A stretch of DNA of 64,000 nucleotides from Methylobacterium sp. AMS5. Lineage in GTDB: Bacteria; Pseudomonadota; Alphaproteobacteria; Rhizobiales; Beijerinckiaceae. Positions 42,690-51,637 of the stretch are shown piece after piece. Location: contig NZ_CP006992.1 of the NCBI RefSeq assembly GCF_001542815.1, positions 654,501 through 718,500 on the forward strand, given 5' to 3'. The notes under the pieces are model-generated. The model was not told the origin of the DNA. It worked only from the letters and a program-made list of their open reading frames with translations, and made no database searches. The position numbers and the translations under genes were made by a program. The number at the start of each line of letters is the position of its first letter. Position 1 is the first letter of the stretch.

Positions 42690-43508
42690 TCAGGCGTCCA
42701 GCGCCGCCAGCGCGGGATCGCGCAGCGGCAGCGGCACGGCGATCAACTCGCCGTGGCGCGGCTCCGGGCGGTTGTAGACCGCCGGCCGGCCCTGGAGATC
42801 GCAGACCACGCCGCCCGCCTCGCGGACGATGAGGTCCGCGCCGGCGAGATCCCAATCCCGCGCATCCCGGGAGACGAGGCCAAGATCGATCCGGCCCTCG
42901 GCCACCCGCGCGAGCCGCAGGGCCAGCGAGGGCACGCGATCGACGACCGTGACCGAGGGGCGCAGCCCAAGACGCGCCGCGCCGTCGAGCAGGCGGTCCT
43001 GCATTGGCTTCGGACCGGTGATGCGCGCGCCCTCCAGCGTCGCCTGCGGCGCGACGCGGATCGGCACCCCGTTGAGGGTCGCGCCCTCGCCCGCCACCGC
43101 CTCGTAGAACTGCTCGGTCGCGGGGGCGAAGACGCCGCCGAGCACCGGCTCGCCCCGGGCCAGCAAGGCTACCGCGATCGACCAATCCGGATGTCCCGAC
43201 AGGAAGGCGCGGGTGCCGTCGATCGGATCGACGATCCAGACGAAGTCGTGGCCGAGCCGCACCGGATCGTCGCTGGTCTCCTCCGAGAGCCAGGCCGCCC
43301 GCGGCTCGATCTGCGACAGGCGGATCTTGAGGAAGGTGTCCACGGCGACGTCCGCCTCGGTGACCGGCGAGCCGCCGGCCTTCGACCAGACCCGCGCGCT
43401 GGTCTGCTCCCCCTGGCGGAAGAAGGGCAGCGCGAGCGCGGCGGCCTCCCGGATCGCGTCGTGCAGCACGGGCCGCAGCGCCGCGAGAGAGGATGTCGTC
43501 TGGGTCAT
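42690..43508 (-). CDS. cysQ: 3'(2'),5'-bisphosphate nucleotidase, CysQ-type
   Basis: Inositol-monophosphatase-fold enzyme that removes phosphate from PAP, a by-product of sulfate assimilation. The 272-residue product has the metal-binding motifs SEETSD (75-80), DPIDGT (94-99) and WDLAGAD (219-225). PAP is the likely substrate by family, but other inositol phosphates are possible. No sulfate assimilation genes are adjacent. Confidence 0.85.
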   Translation of the reverse strand: MTQTTSSLAALRPVLHDAIREAAALALPFFRQGEQTSARVWSKAGGSPVTEADVAVDTFLKIRLSQIEPRAAWLSEETSDDPVRLGHDFVWIVDPIDGTRAFLSGHPDWSIAVALLARGEPVLGGVFAPATEQFYEAVAGEGATLNGVPIRVAPQATLEGARITGPKPMQDRLLDGAARLGLRPSVTVVDRVPSLALRLARVAEGRIDLGLVSRDARDWDLAGADLIVREAGGVVCDLQGRPAVYNRPEPRHGELIAVPLPLRDPALAALDA

Positions 43509-43851
43509 GGATCCGGTCGGAGCCGTTCGTGCAAAGCCGGCCTCATGCCGTTTGAACGGCGCCGACGCCCTTTCGTTTTAGAGCATCGGTGGAAAAAGTG
43601 GCCATCGGATTTCGGAACGCAGTGATGCAGCCGCGGCCGTACCGGCCGCACGCCCGGACCGGCTCGCCCGCACGGTTACCGACATTTGCACCAATCCCGG
43701 CAAGGGTCCGTTGAGCATCCGGCAGACTTGGGCTCGATCCACGATCGCTTAACGCTCACTCTTAAGGCGCCTTGGGGGAGACGACCGGCACTGTGCTTGT
43801 CAGATCAGCGCGTCCGACAGAGACCGCGACACGGGATAGGGCGTCGAACCG
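43509..43851. other. 343-base divergent intergenic region with a repeat
   Basis: Contains a degenerate dispersed palindromic repeat at 43583-43628. The rest has no recognisable RNA or operator; an AT-richer CTTAACGCTCACTCTTAAGG stretch (around 43748-43768) may be part of a promoter for the downstream plus-strand gene. Confidence 0.4.
43583..43628. repeat. Dispersed palindromic repeat, degenerate copy
   Basis: GCATCGGTGGAAAAAGTGGC followed by CATCGGATTTCGGAACGCAGTGATGC; keeps the outer GCATC / GATGC arms and the TTTCGG word of the family. It lies about 75 bases upstream of the cysQ start. Confidence 0.6.
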
Positions 43852-44352
43852 ATGATGACTTTCGAGATCATGAATCAGAACTGTCGGCCCGGCATCGACG
43901 ACGAAGCGGCTGCGCCCTGCATCACGGTTCAGGTGACGCCGCTGCCGCTTCTCGGAGTGACCCACGCCATCACGCCCGTCGGTGTGGCTATGGCTTTCGC
44001 CGACGATGCGGCCGATGCCTGCGGCGAGGACCGCTTCTCCCTGCTTCTCGTCGATGACGAGGGCGAGGTGACGATGCGGCTCGGGCCGTTCGCGGAGGAG
44101 GATGTCGTGGCGGTGTGGCGCGACATCTCGACCACGGGCGGTCTCGCCCGGATGCTGCTGCGCGAGGACGGCGCCATCGTCCCGGTCTCGCAGCAGCTCG
44201 GCCCGGTCGTGCTCGGCAAGGGCCGCCAGCGCCGCCGGCACGCCGCGCTCAGCGGACGCCGCCCGCGCTTCCTCGTGCGGCGCAAGCCCGCCCGCCTCCC
44301 GGCCCGGCCGTGCATCCACCGGGGCGAGAGCGAGATCATCTCCCGCGGCTGA
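43852..44352 (+). CDS. DUF6101-like hypothetical protein
   Basis: A 166-residue protein with a C-terminal basic motif (SGRRPRFLVRRKPARLPARP and GESEIISRG) that looks like the DUF6101 pattern RRPRFLARRK...GEREIIARN. The middle has an acidic stretch (DDEGEVTMRLGPFAEEDVVA). The basic tail may bind nucleic acid or membrane phosphate. Function unknown. It converges with the Rmf-like gene 14 bases away. Confidence 0.55.
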   Translation: MMTFEIMNQNCRPGIDDEAAAPCITVQVTPLPLLGVTHAITPVGVAMAFADDAADACGEDRFSLLLVDDEGEVTMRLGPFAEEDVVAVWRDISTTGGLARMLLREDGAIVPVSQQLGPVVLGKGRQRRRHAALSGRRPRFLVRRKPARLPARPCIHRGESEIISRG

Positions 44353-44366
44353 GACGGTTTCCCGCC

Positions 44367-44609
44367 TCAGCCGTTGTCGCGCGGCCTGTCCGGCGAGCGC
44401 TCGGCCGGAGAACCGTCATAGCCCTCGAGCCACGCCGTGCGCTCGGGCGAATTCATCGGATAGGGGCAGGCGTCGCGCGGACGCCCCTGGATCCGGGCAC
44501 GGGCGCCCCGGGTGATCGGATCGTCGGTGCGGATCTGTCTCCCGCATGGAAGCGGACATGGCGCGGGGACGAGCCCTCGCCCCGGCCGGTTCAGTGCAGA
44601 CCCTGCCAC
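44367..44609 (-). CDS. Ribosome modulation factor-like protein (Rmf/CrpP fold)
   Basis: An 80-residue reading frame whose second half (ITRGARARIQGRPRDACPYP, then SPERTAWLEGYD) matches the Rmf/CrpP pattern of small basic proteins: GxxA...CPY...RxxWLxGY. RMF makes inactive 100S ribosome dimers in stationary phase. The only in-frame start is a GTG at 44609 that overlaps the end of ubiA by 19 bases, which suggests coupling to it. The N-terminal 28 residues are unusual for Rmf, so the true start is uncertain. Confidence 0.5.
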   Translation of the reverse strand: MAGSALNRPGRGLVPAPCPLPCGRQIRTDDPITRGARARIQGRPRDACPYPMNSPERTAWLEGYDGSPAERSPDRPRDNG

Positions 44610-45541
44610 AGCGCGTCGGCGGCAAGCCCCGCGAACAGGATGAGGCCTGCATCGCGGTTCGAGCGGAACAGCGCCAGAGCCCGCAGGCCGTCGCGCTCGG
44701 AAAGATGCAGAACCTGTCGAGCGAGATGGGCGGCGAACAGCCCGAGCCCGATCCAGCTCAACGGGCCGGCCCCGGCGCCGGCCAGCGCCGGCACGAACAG
44801 GGCGACGGCGCTCGCGTAACAGAGCCCCACCGCGAGCCGCAGGCGCGCGCCGAACAGCCGGGCCGAGGAATGGATGCCGACGATCTCGTCATCCTCGATG
44901 TCCTGCACCGCGTAGATCGTGTCGTATCCGACGATCCAACAGATCGTGCCGGCATAGAGCCACAGGGCCGGCGGATCGAGGCGGCCGAACACGGCGACCC
45001 AGCCCATCAGCGCGCCCCAACCGAAGGCGAGGCCGAGCACCGCCTGCGGCATCGGCATCACCCGCTTCATGAAGGGGTAGATCGCTACCGGCGCCAGCGA
45101 GAGCATGCCGACGAGAATCGCGGTCGCGTTGAATTGCAGCAGCACCGCGAGGCCGACCAGCGCCTGCGCCATGAGGAAGGCGGCGGCCTGTTTCGTCGTC
45201 ACCTGTCCCGAGGGGAGCGGGCGCGAGCGGGTGCGCTCGACCTGTGCGTCGAGCTTCCGATCGGCGATATCGTTGTAGGTCGAACCGGCGCCGCGCATCA
45301 CCACCGCGCCGATCAGGAACAGCACGAGATGGCCGAGATGGGGGCCGGGATTCCCGGCGGCGGTCGCGGCGAGTGCCGCCGACCACCAGCACGGCAGCAG
45401 CAGCAGCCACCAGCCGATCGGCCGCTCGATCCGGGCGAGGCGCAGATACGGCCGCGCCCCGGCCGGCGCGAGCCGGTCGGCCCAATGGCCGGCGACCGCG
45501 TCGGCGACGCGGCCGGAGCCGGGCTCGGACGGAGAGGGCAA
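44591..45541 (-). CDS. ubiA: 4-hydroxybenzoate polyprenyltransferase
   Basis: Membrane enzyme that attaches the polyprenyl chain to 4-hydroxybenzoate in ubiquinone synthesis. The 316-residue product has nine hydrophobic segments and both aspartate-rich loops: GAGSTYNDIADRKLDAQVER with TRSRP (D91xxxD family motif) and GYDTIYAVQDIEDDEI. The first start in frame is a TTG at 45541; an internal start before residue 35 cannot be excluded. It lies 21 bases after a secreted-protein gene and partly overlaps the Rmf-like ORF at its end. Confidence 0.9.
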   Translation of the reverse strand: MPSPSEPGSGRVADAVAGHWADRLAPAGARPYLRLARIERPIGWWLLLLPCWWSAALAATAAGNPGPHLGHLVLFLIGAVVMRGAGSTYNDIADRKLDAQVERTRSRPLPSGQVTTKQAAAFLMAQALVGLAVLLQFNATAILVGMLSLAPVAIYPFMKRVMPMPQAVLGLAFGWGALMGWVAVFGRLDPPALWLYAGTICWIVGYDTIYAVQDIEDDEIVGIHSSARLFGARLRLAVGLCYASAVALFVPALAGAGAGPLSWIGLGLFAAHLARQVLHLSERDGLRALALFRSNRDAGLILFAGLAADALWQGLH

Positions 45542-45562
45542 CGGTGACGCGGCGCTGAAAAC

Positions 45563-46165
45563 TTACAGTGCGCCCTGCGGCATGCGGAAGGCGCCCGACA
45601 GGCCGGGACCGCCGAGCAGACCACCGCCGCCGCCGCCGTTCTGCGCCTGGGTCTTGGCCTGGGCTTCCATCTTCGAGGCCTGGGCGGCGATGCCGCAGAC
45701 CTTGGTGCGGATCGCCGCGACCTTGTTGTGGTCGGCCTTGAAGCCTTCCGAGAAGGAATCCGGGATCGAGCACCACTCCTTGTTGGCGGTGATCCACTTG
45801 ATGCCGGTGGCGCCGTTGGCCTGGAGCTGGCCGAACAGGGAGCACGCCTCCTGCGGCGTCATCTTCTTCTTCGAGTTCGAGGCGGAATTGGCCTTGGCCA
45901 CGAGGTTCTTGCGCTCGATCAGCGTTTTCTGGATCGAGCCGCAATCGGTGCCCGCCTGCTGCGGCACGGACTGGGCCGGCGCGGCCGGAGCCATCGGTGC
46001 GGGAACGCTCATCGGCGCGCCGGCCGAGGGTGCCGGTTCGGCCGGCGTATCCATCGACGGCAGCGGCATCCCGCCCATGCTCTGGGCCAGAGCCGGCCCG
46101 GCCAGCAGGACAAGGCCGACAAGAGCGGCGGCGGTCTTCGTCGGTGCAACAATCCTGGCAGACAT
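45563..46165 (-). CDS. Secreted hypothetical protein, 200 aa
   Basis: Signal peptide (VAPTKTAAALVGLVLLAGPA, cleavage near LAQS), a Pro/Ala/Met-rich linker (about 30-70), then a helical domain with cysteines (GTDCGSIQKTLIERKNLVAK, EACSLFGQL, NKEWCSIPDSF, VCGIAAQASK) and a glycine-rich end. No family recognised. Start at 46165 has GAAGGA nine bases upstream. It lies upstream of ubiA on the same strand and may be cotranscribed. Confidence 0.6.
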   Translation of the reverse strand: MSARIVAPTKTAAALVGLVLLAGPALAQSMGGMPLPSMDTPAEPAPSAGAPMSVPAPMAPAAPAQSVPQQAGTDCGSIQKTLIERKNLVAKANSASNSKKKMTPQEACSLFGQLQANGATGIKWITANKEWCSIPDSFSEGFKADHNKVAAIRTKVCGIAAQASKMEAQAKTQAQNGGGGGGLLGGPGLSGAFRMPQGAL

Positions 46166-46470
46166 TCGGCCCGGTCCTTCTCCCCGCATGCCGCGACGGG
46201 TGTACCCCCGATCCCGCAGCGCCCATCCGGCCCGAATCCCTGGCGGCTCGCGCCGCGGGCCCGGCAGAGGGGCTTGAAGTGTTTCGATGCGGCAGTCTTC
46301 TGCGCACGGGATTGTGGCGCCAATGGTGCCTTCCGCCGCCCGAATGCCAGGAGCGTGGGAAACGCCTTGAAACATTCGAGGCGTGTTCTTTTTGCACCAG
46401 TCAGCGTCGGAACCGCCGATTGACAGGCCGGGGCCGCCACGCGACGAGACCGGCTTGCCCGCGAGAGACC

Positions 46471-47223
46471 ATGGCTGCTTACGACTTCACCGCTCCACGC
46501 CTCTTCGTCGAAGCGGATCTGGCGGAGGGGCACGTCCTACCGCTGGAGCGGGCGCAGGCGAACTACCTGCTGACGGTGCTGCGCCGCGCGGAGGGCGAAC
46601 CCGTCCTACTGTTCAACGGGCGCGACGGCGAGTGGCGCGCCGAGATCGTGCCGCAGGGCCGCAAGAGCGCGGACCTGCGCGTGGTGGCGCAGACCCGGCC
46701 GCAGCCGGCCCCCGCCGACCTTCATTACCTGTTCGCGCCGCTGAAGACGGGCCGCATCGACTACATGGCGCAGAAGGCGGTGGAGATGGGCGCGGGGCGC
46801 CTCCAGCCGGTCTTCACCCGCTTCACCCAAGGCGAGCGGATCAAGCTCGATCGTCTCCAGGCCAACGCGATCGAGGCGGCCGAGCAGTGCGGCATTCTCT
46901 CCGTGCCGGAGATCGGCGAGCCGGCCCGGCTGCCCGCCTGCCTCGATGCCCTCGAAGCGAATCGCCTGCTCGTGTTCTGCGACGAGGATGCGCCTGTCAC
47001 CGACCCGGTAACGGCCCTACGCGGCGCGGCCGATCCGGCGCGCCCGCCGCCGCTCGCCGTGCTGGTCGGCCCCGAGGGCGGGTTCCACGCCGAAGAACGC
47101 GCGCTGATCGTCGCCCGCCCCAACACGGTCGCGCTGTCGCTCGGCCCGCGCATCCTGCGGGCGGATACGGCCGCCGTGGCCGTGCTGACGCTGGTGCAGG
47201 CGGTGCTGGGGGATGCGCGGTGA
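46471..47223 (+). CDS. rsmE: 16S rRNA (uracil1498-N3)-methyltransferase
   Basis: SPOUT-class methyltransferase of 250 residues that modifies U1498 of 16S rRNA with SAM. It has an N-terminal PUA-like part (LPLERAQANYLLTVLRRAEG) and the C-terminal knot motifs LVGPEGGFHAEE and LSLGPRILRADTAAVAVLTL. Start ATG at 46471 (MAAYDFTAPRLF). It is divergent from the secreted-protein/ubiA pair. In related genomes rsmE is normally near gshA; here two genes lie between. Confidence 0.92.
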   Translation: MAAYDFTAPRLFVEADLAEGHVLPLERAQANYLLTVLRRAEGEPVLLFNGRDGEWRAEIVPQGRKSADLRVVAQTRPQPAPADLHYLFAPLKTGRIDYMAQKAVEMGAGRLQPVFTRFTQGERIKLDRLQANAIEAAEQCGILSVPEIGEPARLPACLDALEANRLLVFCDEDAPVTDPVTALRGAADPARPPPLAVLVGPEGGFHAEERALIVARPNTVALSLGPRILRADTAAVAVLTLVQAVLGDAR

Positions 47224-47253
47224 GATCATGGTGACGGGCGGCTGAACTCCCGG

Positions 47254-48024
47254 TTAGGCGGCAACCACGGACGTTTTGAAACGACGCCGGATCAGGGTCA
47301 AAATGATCCAAACCAAGAGATATGCGCTCAAGGCAGCCCCGAACACGATGCTTGGGATCATGGGACTCATGATGAGTCCAAGCAGGAACATCACAACAGC
47401 TACTCCGACTCCGAAAAGCCTGAGCAGCATACCTGCGAACCATAGCAGTGCGCCTTCGAGGGTCCACCTCGGCCTGTGCACGCCGAAGCTACAGATCGCA
47501 GCGATGACACCGGGCAGCGCAAGAAGGACGTAACCGCCGAGTGGCATATCCCGCCACTGGCTCCACTCCGCAGGCAACCACTCCGCCCACGTCGCCGGCC
47601 GAACCTTGACACCCCAGGAGGCTTCCCCGGCCTCGATGCCCCAGAGGTCGTCCCGCTCATCGAAGGACGGCACGAGCGGTCCGTCTCTTCCGAATGTCGT
47701 CGCGTCCGGCGCGATCACCTCGCCCGAGAGATGATCGTAGCCATGGCAGCGAAGCGGGGCATCGCAGACGAGCGAGAGCCATCGCGTCTGCGGACCTCGC
47801 GCGATCAGCCGGCTCTCTGCATCGAGGATCACGATACGCACAGGGTCGGCAACGAAGATGCCGTCTCCGGCGATGATGCGCATCTCGCCCCTTTGACCGT
47901 CCGGCAGAAGGATCGCCTGCGCTTCGGTGAAGTAGGGGCGATGCGCCGAAGCAGGCCCGGTTGCGGCGAGCCAGGACAGGAGCGGCAGGATCAGAGCAAG
48001 AGTGAGGGAGCGGGGCACGGGCAC
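47254..48024 (-). CDS. Membrane protein of unknown function
   Basis: A 256-residue protein with an N-terminal signal/anchor (LTLALILPLLSWLAATGPAS), a long periplasmic region (about 30-160, with RPYFTEAQAILLPDGQRGEM) and a C-terminal membrane region with three to four helices (YVLLALPGVIAAICSFGV, LLRLFGVGVAVVMFLLGLIM, SIVFGAALSAYLLVWIILTL). The 5' half of the coding strand has visibly lower GC than its neighbours, which hints at transfer. No recognised family. Confidence 0.62.
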   Translation of the reverse strand: MPVPRSLTLALILPLLSWLAATGPASAHRPYFTEAQAILLPDGQRGEMRIIAGDGIFVADPVRIVILDAESRLIARGPQTRWLSLVCDAPLRCHGYDHLSGEVIAPDATTFGRDGPLVPSFDERDDLWGIEAGEASWGVKVRPATWAEWLPAEWSQWRDMPLGGYVLLALPGVIAAICSFGVHRPRWTLEGALLWFAGMLLRLFGVGVAVVMFLLGLIMSPMIPSIVFGAALSAYLLVWIILTLIRRRFKTSVVAA

Positions 48025-48171
48025 CTCGGGCGATCACGCCCTGGTTGTGTGCCGCGTTGTGATCGCCCGATCTCGGTATTGCAATTCTTCCCGCTTCGCT
48101 TCCTCGACAATCGACACCGGAATGATACGGGCACCACGTCCGGCCTTGCGGCCGCCGGAGCCTTACGCGCC

Positions 48172-49155
48172 ATGCCCCTCCCCCGCATCCTCCTCCTGTC
48201 CCTCGGCGGGACGATCACCATGACCCGGAGCCTTGAGGGCGGGATCGTGCCGACGCTGACGGCCGCCGACCTCGCGGCGTCGGTGCCGGGGCTCGCCGCG
48301 GTGGCGCGGATCGAGACGCTCTCGCCCCTGCGCCGGCCGAGCGCCGGGCTCACCCTCGACGACCTGATCGGCGTGGCGCGCACGCTCAATGGGCGCTTGG
48401 CGGGCGACCTCGACGGCGCGGTGGTGATCCAGGGCACCGACACGATCGAGGAGACGGCCTTCGTCCTCGACAGCTTGGTCGCCGGCGACAAGCCCGTCGT
48501 CGTCACAGGCGCGATGCGCGGGCCGGAAAGTGCGGGGGCCGACGGGCCCGGCAACCTGCTGGCGGCGACCCTCGTCGCGGGCAGCGCGACGGCGCGGGGA
48601 ATGGGCGTGCTCGCCGTCCTCAATGACGAGATCCACGCCGCCCGCCTCGTGCAGAAGGCCCACACCGCTCTGCCTTCGGCCTTCCGCTCACCGCTCGCCG
48701 GCCCGGTCGGGCTCGTGATCGAGGGCGAGGCCCGGATTTTCCTGCGATCCCACCGCAGCCTCACCCTGACCGGTCCCTTGTCGGACGAGCCGGCCCCCGT
48801 GGCACTCCTGAAGATGGGGATCGGCGACGACGGACGGCTGCTCGCCGCCCTGCCCGATCTCGGCTTCGCGGGCGTCGTGATCGAGGGAATGGGCGCGGGC
48901 CACGTGCCGGAGGCGCTGGCGGCGATCGTTTCCACCCTGGTCGGGCGGATTCCGGTGGTGCTCGCCTCTCGCACCGAGACCGGTCCTGTGTTCTCGCGCA
49001 CATACGGGTATCCCGGCGGCGAGATCGATCTGCTGGCCCGCGGCGCACTCTCGGCGGGCCTTCTGTCGGGCGTGAAGGCGCGGCTGATGCTGCAGCTTCT
49101 CCTTCGGGCGGGGCTCGATCGGGCGGCCTACGCCCCCTACTTCGCGGATCCGTGA
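48172..49155 (+). CDS. L-asparaginase family protein
   Basis: A 327-residue type I/II asparaginase that hydrolyses asparagine (and often glutamine) to aspartate and ammonia. The two catalytic threonine motifs are LSLGGTITMT and VVIQGTDTIEETAF; GAMRGPESAGADGPGNLLAA is another hallmark. No signal peptide is visible, so it is probably cytoplasmic. Start ATG at 48172 (MPLPRILLLSLGG). It lies between a low-GC membrane gene and gshA. Confidence 0.88.
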   Translation: MPLPRILLLSLGGTITMTRSLEGGIVPTLTAADLAASVPGLAAVARIETLSPLRRPSAGLTLDDLIGVARTLNGRLAGDLDGAVVIQGTDTIEETAFVLDSLVAGDKPVVVTGAMRGPESAGADGPGNLLAATLVAGSATARGMGVLAVLNDEIHAARLVQKAHTALPSAFRSPLAGPVGLVIEGEARIFLRSHRSLTLTGPLSDEPAPVALLKMGIGDDGRLLAALPDLGFAGVVIEGMGAGHVPEALAAIVSTLVGRIPVVLASRTETGPVFSRTYGYPGGEIDLLARGALSAGLLSGVKARLMLQLLLRAGLDRAAYAPYFADP

Positions 49156-49341
49156 TCGGCGGGATGAGCGCCGTAAACAGAAGCTTGAGTCATGTCTGCC
49201 ATGCGGTCGGCGGGCGCGTTGTTCACCCTTGCGGCGTCCTCTAAGGACACGACATCCGGTGAGGCCGCTGCCGGCCCCGTCCGGTGGCGGATCCTCGGCG
49301 CGCCGCTGACCCTTCGACCGACGTTACCTTCGAGGCAGCGC

Positions 49342-50712
49342 ATGGCGCGCGACACGTCCGACACCACCCCGCTCACGACGCGGGACGAACTGATCGCGTG
49401 GTTCGCCGCGGGCGAGAAACCGCGCGCGCGTTTCGCCATCGGCACCGAGCACGAGAAGATCCCGTTCTACACCACCGACCACATGCCCGTTCCCTATGAG
49501 GGCGAGCGCGGCATCCGGGCGCTTCTGGAAAATCTCGGTCGCGAGACCGGCTGGGAGCCGATCCTGGATGCCGGCCACATCATCGGTCTGGCGGGACCCG
49601 AGGGCGGCGGCGCGATTTCGATCGAGCCCGGTGGCCAGTTCGAACTCTCCGGCGCGCCGCTCCCCGACATCCACGCGACGGCGACCGAACTCGACGAGCA
49701 TCTCGCAGCCACGAAGCGCGCGGCGGAGCCCCTCGGCATCGGCTTCCTCGACCTCGGCATGAGTCCGAAATGGACCCGCGAGGCGACGCCGCAGATGCCG
49801 AAGAGCCGCTACCGCATCATGCGCAACTACATGCCGAAGGTGGGCAAGCTCGGCCTCGACATGATGCTGCGCACCGCGACCGTGCAGGTGAACGTCGATT
49901 TCAGTTCCGAGGCCGACATGGTGCGCAAGATGCGCGTCAGCCTCGCGCTTCAGCCCATCGCCACGGCGCTCTTCGCCAACTCGCCCTTCACCGACGGGCG
50001 GCCCAACGGCTTCCTGTCGCGCCGCTCGGAGATCTGGCGCGACACCGACCCCGACCGCACCGGCATGCTGGCCTTCGCCTTCGACGAGGGCTTCGGCTAC
50101 GAGTCTTACGTCGATTGGCTGCTCGACGTGCCGATGTATTTCGTCAAGCGCGGCGAGACCTACCACGACGTCGCCGGGGCCTCGTTCCGCGACCTGATGG
50201 CCGGGCGCCTCGCGCAATTGCCGGGCGAGCGGGCCACCGTCTCGGATTGGGCGAACCACGCCTCCACCGTCTTCCCGGAAGTGCGGCTCAAGCGTTTCCT
50301 CGAGATGCGCGGCGCCGATGTCGGCGGGCCGGCGATGATCGCCGCGCAATCGGCTTTCTGGGTGGGGCTCCTCTACGACGAGACCGCCCTCTCCGCCGCC
50401 TGGGATCTGGTGCGCGGCTGGTCCGCCGGCGAGCGGGAATCCATGCGTGCCGCCGTGCCGCGGCTCGGGCTCCATGCCAGCATCGGCGGACGCTGCCTCG
50501 GCGCGGTCGCGGCGGAGGCGCTTGCCATCGCCCGCACCGGCCTGCAGGCGCGGGCGCGCCGCGACGGCAACGGCCGCGACGAGGCGGTCTATCTCCAGCC
50601 GCTGGAGGCGATCGTGGCCGCCGGCCGCAGCCATGCACAGGAGCGCCTCGCCGATTACGAGGGGCCCTGGGAGAAGTCCGTCGATCCGGCTTTCACGGCC
50701 TGCACGTTCTGA
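49342..50712 (+). CDS. gshA: Glutamate-cysteine ligase, plant/alphaproteobacterial type
   Basis: First enzyme of glutathione synthesis, ligating glutamate to cysteine with ATP. A 456-residue product of the plant-like class, with FAIGTEHEKIPFYTTDHMPV, AISIEPGGQFELSGAPL, TVQVNVDFSSEADMVRKMR and LANSPF-type ANSPFTDGRPNGFLSRRSEI. Start ATG at 49342 with GAGG upstream; the upstream in-frame extension to 49192 looks like non-coding sequence. In methylotrophic relatives glutathione also takes part in formaldehyde handling, but that is context only. Confidence 0.93.
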   Translation: MARDTSDTTPLTTRDELIAWFAAGEKPRARFAIGTEHEKIPFYTTDHMPVPYEGERGIRALLENLGRETGWEPILDAGHIIGLAGPEGGGAISIEPGGQFELSGAPLPDIHATATELDEHLAATKRAAEPLGIGFLDLGMSPKWTREATPQMPKSRYRIMRNYMPKVGKLGLDMMLRTATVQVNVDFSSEADMVRKMRVSLALQPIATALFANSPFTDGRPNGFLSRRSEIWRDTDPDRTGMLAFAFDEGFGYESYVDWLLDVPMYFVKRGETYHDVAGASFRDLMAGRLAQLPGERATVSDWANHASTVFPEVRLKRFLEMRGADVGGPAMIAAQSAFWVGLLYDETALSAAWDLVRGWSAGERESMRAAVPRLGLHASIGGRCLGAVAAEALAIARTGLQARARRDGNGRDEAVYLQPLEAIVAAGRSHAQERLADYEGPWEKSVDPAFTACTF

Positions 50713-50824
50713 TCGTTCGGGTACCACCTTAGATTTATCGTCCGCGGCAAGCGGGGCCGTCGGAACGCGTTCTGCGCCGCGTTGTTCCTCTGCGTGTTCC
50801 TTATCGCGTAAGGAGTTCGCATCC

Positions 50825-51250
50825 ATGTCCCGCATCACGACCCTGACGCTGGCCGGCCTCACCGCGGCGAGCCTGACGGTGACGGCCGTTCCGCCCGCCC
50901 AGGCCGCGCCGCTGCCGGCGATGAGCGCCGCGCAGGTCGGCGGCATCACCGTCGAGACCGTCGGCTGGCGCCGCGGATATTACGGAGGCTATTACGGTCC
51001 CCGTTACCGCTACGGCTACGGGTATCGCCGCCGCAACGTCGCGGGTGCGCTGTTCGCGGGTGCGGCGCTCGGCCTGATCGGCGGCGCGATCGCCGCCAGC
51101 GCGGCCCCGCGCTACTACGGCTATCCGGCCTATGGCGGTTACTACGGCTACGGCTACGGCTACGGCTACGGCGTCCCCGTCGGCTATTACGGCGGCTACG
51201 GCTACCCGGTTTATGGCGGCTCTTACGGCTACGGCCCCTACGGCTGGTAG
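50825..51250 (+). CDS. Secreted Gly/Tyr-rich protein
   Basis: A 141-residue exported protein. Signal peptide ends near AQAAPL (about residue 28). The mature part is low complexity, with YGGYYG, YGYGYGYGYG and SYGYGPYGW repeats, and one hydrophobic glycine zipper (GALFAGAALGLIGGAIAAS). Start at 50825 has AAGGAG. Gly/Tyr-rich secreted proteins of this style are common in Hyphomicrobiales but have no defined role. A terminator follows. Confidence 0.75.
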   Translation: MSRITTLTLAGLTAASLTVTAVPPAQAAPLPAMSAAQVGGITVETVGWRRGYYGGYYGPRYRYGYGYRRRNVAGALFAGAALGLIGGAIAASAAPRYYGYPAYGGYYGYGYGYGYGVPVGYYGGYGYPVYGGSYGYGPYGW

Positions 51251-51276
51251 CCATCTCCTCCGCCCGTGAAAAATCA

Positions 51277-51312
51277 CGCCCTGCGGCTGGGTTCAGCCGG
51301 CAGGGCGTTTTC
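51277..51312 (+). terminator. Intrinsic terminator after the Gly/Tyr-rich gene
   Basis: GC-rich hairpin CGCCCTGCGGCT / AGCCGGCAGGGCG with one bulged base and a six-base loop, followed by TTTTCG. It lies 26 bases after the stop codon and just before the TusA-like gene. Confidence 0.85.
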
Positions 51313-51330
51313 GTGTTATGCGCCGCTCCC

Positions 51331-51597
51331 ATGTCCGAAATCTCGCAGGACGGCACGGTCGAACTCGACCTCAGCGGCCTCAAATGCCCCCTCCCTGCGC
51401 TCCGCACGCGCAAGGCCCTGCGGGCCCTCGCGCCCGGGGCATGCTTGGCTGTGACCGCGACCGATCCGCTGGCAGGGATCGACATTCCCAACGTCGTCCG
51501 CGAGGAAGGAGCCGCGCTGGAGGCGATGGAGCGCCGCGGCCCGGCCGCGCGCTTCCTGATCCGCCGCGGCGCCGACCGCCCGCCTGCGCGAGCCTGA
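51331..51597 (+). CDS. TusA family sulfurtransferase
   Basis: An 88-residue protein with the SirA/TusA motif KCPLPALRTRKALR; Cys is the persulfide carrier residue. It shuttles sulfur for tRNA thiolation or other cofactor pathways. The start at 51331 (MSEISQDG) avoids a GTG at 51313 that lies right at the terminator. It lies 40 bases upstream of a NUDIX gene and is probably cotranscribed with it. Confidence 0.85.
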   Translation: MSEISQDGTVELDLSGLKCPLPALRTRKALRALAPGACLAVTATDPLAGIDIPNVVREEGAALEAMERRGPAARFLIRRGADRPPARA

Positions 51598-51637
51598 CCC
51601 CGAGATTTCCGACCTGAAGCGCCGAACCGGAGACGCC

